A stretch of 14,811 nt of DNA from Burkholderiaceae bacterium (GTDB taxonomy: Bacteria > Pseudomonadota > Gammaproteobacteria > Burkholderiales > Burkholderiaceae_C), in NCBI GenBank assembly GCA_023268425.1, contig JALRFN010000424.1, positions 1 to 14,811 of the forward strand. The letters are read 5' to 3'. This document shows, piece by piece, positions 13,903-14,811 of this stretch. Position 1 is the stretch's first letter; each line of letters starts with the position of its first letter. Made by a program: the position numbers and the translations under genes. The notes beneath the pieces were generated by a model. That model saw only the letters and a program-made list of their open reading frames with translations, did no database searches and was not told the origin of the DNA.

Positions 13903-14811
13903 TTATTCGAGGCCGTACTTTTTCTTGGCCTTGTCGATTTCGGCTTCCACCGCAGCGACCAGGCCCTTGGCGTCGAACTTGTCTTGGTTTTCAGCAATCC
14001 ACTCGTTCCAGACCGGTTCACCCGCAACCTTGCGGAACTCTTTGAGTTGCGCCGGGGTGAAGCGCACTTCGGTGAGCTTCTCTTTGAACTTGGGCAAGTT
14101 CTTCTTGTCGATGTCGATGTAGGCTTGGATTTGGGCCTCATCCACCGCGGGGCGCAGATCCATCAGCAACTTTTGGTACTGCGCGGGCAGCTTGTCAAAC
14201 GCAGTCTTGTTGATGACCGTCGGGCAGTCCGAGGTGCCGGGCGACATGTTGCCGGTGAACCAGTTGGAGATCTCGGGCAGCTTGTAAGCGGCATGCGCGT
14301 AGGTGAAGGGGAAGGAGGCTGCGTCCAGCGTGCCACGCTCCATGCCGGTGTAGACGTCCGTGGCGGGCACCGTGGTCAGCGTGGCGCCCAGCTTTTCCAT
14401 GGCCTTGCCGACGCCACCACCGGCGCGCACACGCAAGCCCTTGAAGTCAGCAGGAGCGGCAGGAGGCTTGCCCTTGCCCATGAATTCGTACTGCGGCAGC
14501 AGCGATGACGAGTACAGCATTGCATTCCACTGCTCCATCTCTTTCACCGATGCTGGGTGCTGGTAGATCGCGTTGCGCACATCACGCGAGACGCGGAAGT
14601 CGCCCAAGTCCATGAAGGGCAGCGTGAACACCATGTTGGCGGGGTTCTTGCCCGGGTGGTAGAAGTTGCAGAACATGGCCATTTCAAACGCACCCAGCTT
14701 GATGCCGTCGAGGTTTTCCTTGGCCTTGGACAAGGCTTCGCCGTAGAACAGCTTGATCTGGAACTTGCCCCCAGTTTTGGCACTGACCTGTTTGGACAGT
14801 TCTTCCATGCC
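13903..14811 (-). CDS. dctP: TRAP transporter substrate-binding protein DctP, 5'-truncated by window edge
   Basis: Periplasmic binding protein that captures the substrate and passes it to DctQM. About 302 residues are seen; the signal peptide and roughly the first 30-50 residues lie beyond the right edge. The visible Met near 14808 is probably internal, since the text begins in the first domain (ELSKQVSAKTGGKFQIKLF). Conserved features include NLDGIKLGAFEMA, ADFKGLRVRAGGGVGKAMEKLG with the likely carboxylate-binding Arg (126 or 128, counting from the Met at 14808), and VPATDVYTGMERGTLDAA. The C-terminus ends in a charged helix, KAKKKYGLE. It is followed by the hairpin, then dctQ and dctM. The ligand cannot be predicted. 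Confidence 0.94.
   Translation of the reverse strand, partial: GMEELSKQVSAKTGGKFQIKLFYGEALSKAKENLDGIKLGAFEMAMFCNFYHPGKNPANMVFTLPFMDLGDFRVSRDVRNAIYQHPASVKEMEQWNAMLYSSSLLPQYEFMGKGKPPAAPADFKGLRVRAGGGVGKAMEKLGATLTTVPATDVYTGMERGTLDAASFPFTYAHAAYKLPEISNWFTGNMSPGTSDCPTVINKTAFDKLPAQYQKLLMDLRPAVDEAQIQAYIDIDKKNLPKFKEKLTEVRFTPAQLKEFRKVAGEPVWNEWIAENQDKFDAKGLVAAVEAEIDKAKKKYGLE

Noticed and set aside
13189..14508. 439-residue plus-strand open frame across dctP and dctQ
   Set aside because: Antisense shadow of two well-supported TRAP genes and crosses their terminator hairpin.

Overview
The window is about 62% G+C bacterial chromosome, except for roughly the first 108 bases. Gene content, protein sequences and codon use suggest a betaproteobacterium of the order Burkholderiales, most likely Comamonadaceae. 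The fur / bamE / dapB neighbourhood and the TRAP transporter and CoA-dependent catabolic genes fit this. The assignment rests on pattern recognition, not on a search.

Layout. (1) Positions 1-108 are AT-rich sequence unlike the rest, joined inside leuS; leuS is therefore only a 5' fragment (minus strand), cut in its editing domain. (2) A housekeeping block follows: dapB and bamE on the minus strand, divergent from fur on the plus strand. Tandem hairpins separate dapB from leuS, and a Fur-box-like palindrome overlaps the bamE start. (3) A minus-strand pair encodes a class III (CaiB/BaiF) CoA-transferase and an SDR-fold protein lacking the usual Tyr-Lys catalytic pair. (4) A compact plus-strand run holds a HAD phosphatase, apaG, a low-molecular-weight tyrosine phosphatase, a crotonase-family protein and an adenosine/adenine deaminase. 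(5) A second minus-strand block holds a TRAP transporter operon (dctP-dctQ-dctM order, dctP running off the right edge), then an MFS transporter, then an AidB-like acyl-CoA dehydrogenase.

How the genes may work together. Blocks 3 and 5 look like uptake of organic acids (TRAP and MFS carriers) plus CoA-ester metabolism (CoA-transferase, acyl-CoA dehydrogenase, and perhaps the crotonase protein from block 4). No substrate can be read from the sequence. The TRAP operon has a strong terminator-like hairpin between the binding-protein gene and the two membrane genes, a plausible way to make more binding protein than permease.

I found no CRISPR array, RNA gene, transposase, prophage or clearly new multi-gene system. 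No gene-free stretch exceeds 300 bases. The best leads are the foreign junction at the left end, the SDR with a non-canonical active site, the hairpins at operon boundaries (one touching a start codon), a 24-base alternating purine-pyrimidine tract, and two genes that may be transcribed without leaders.
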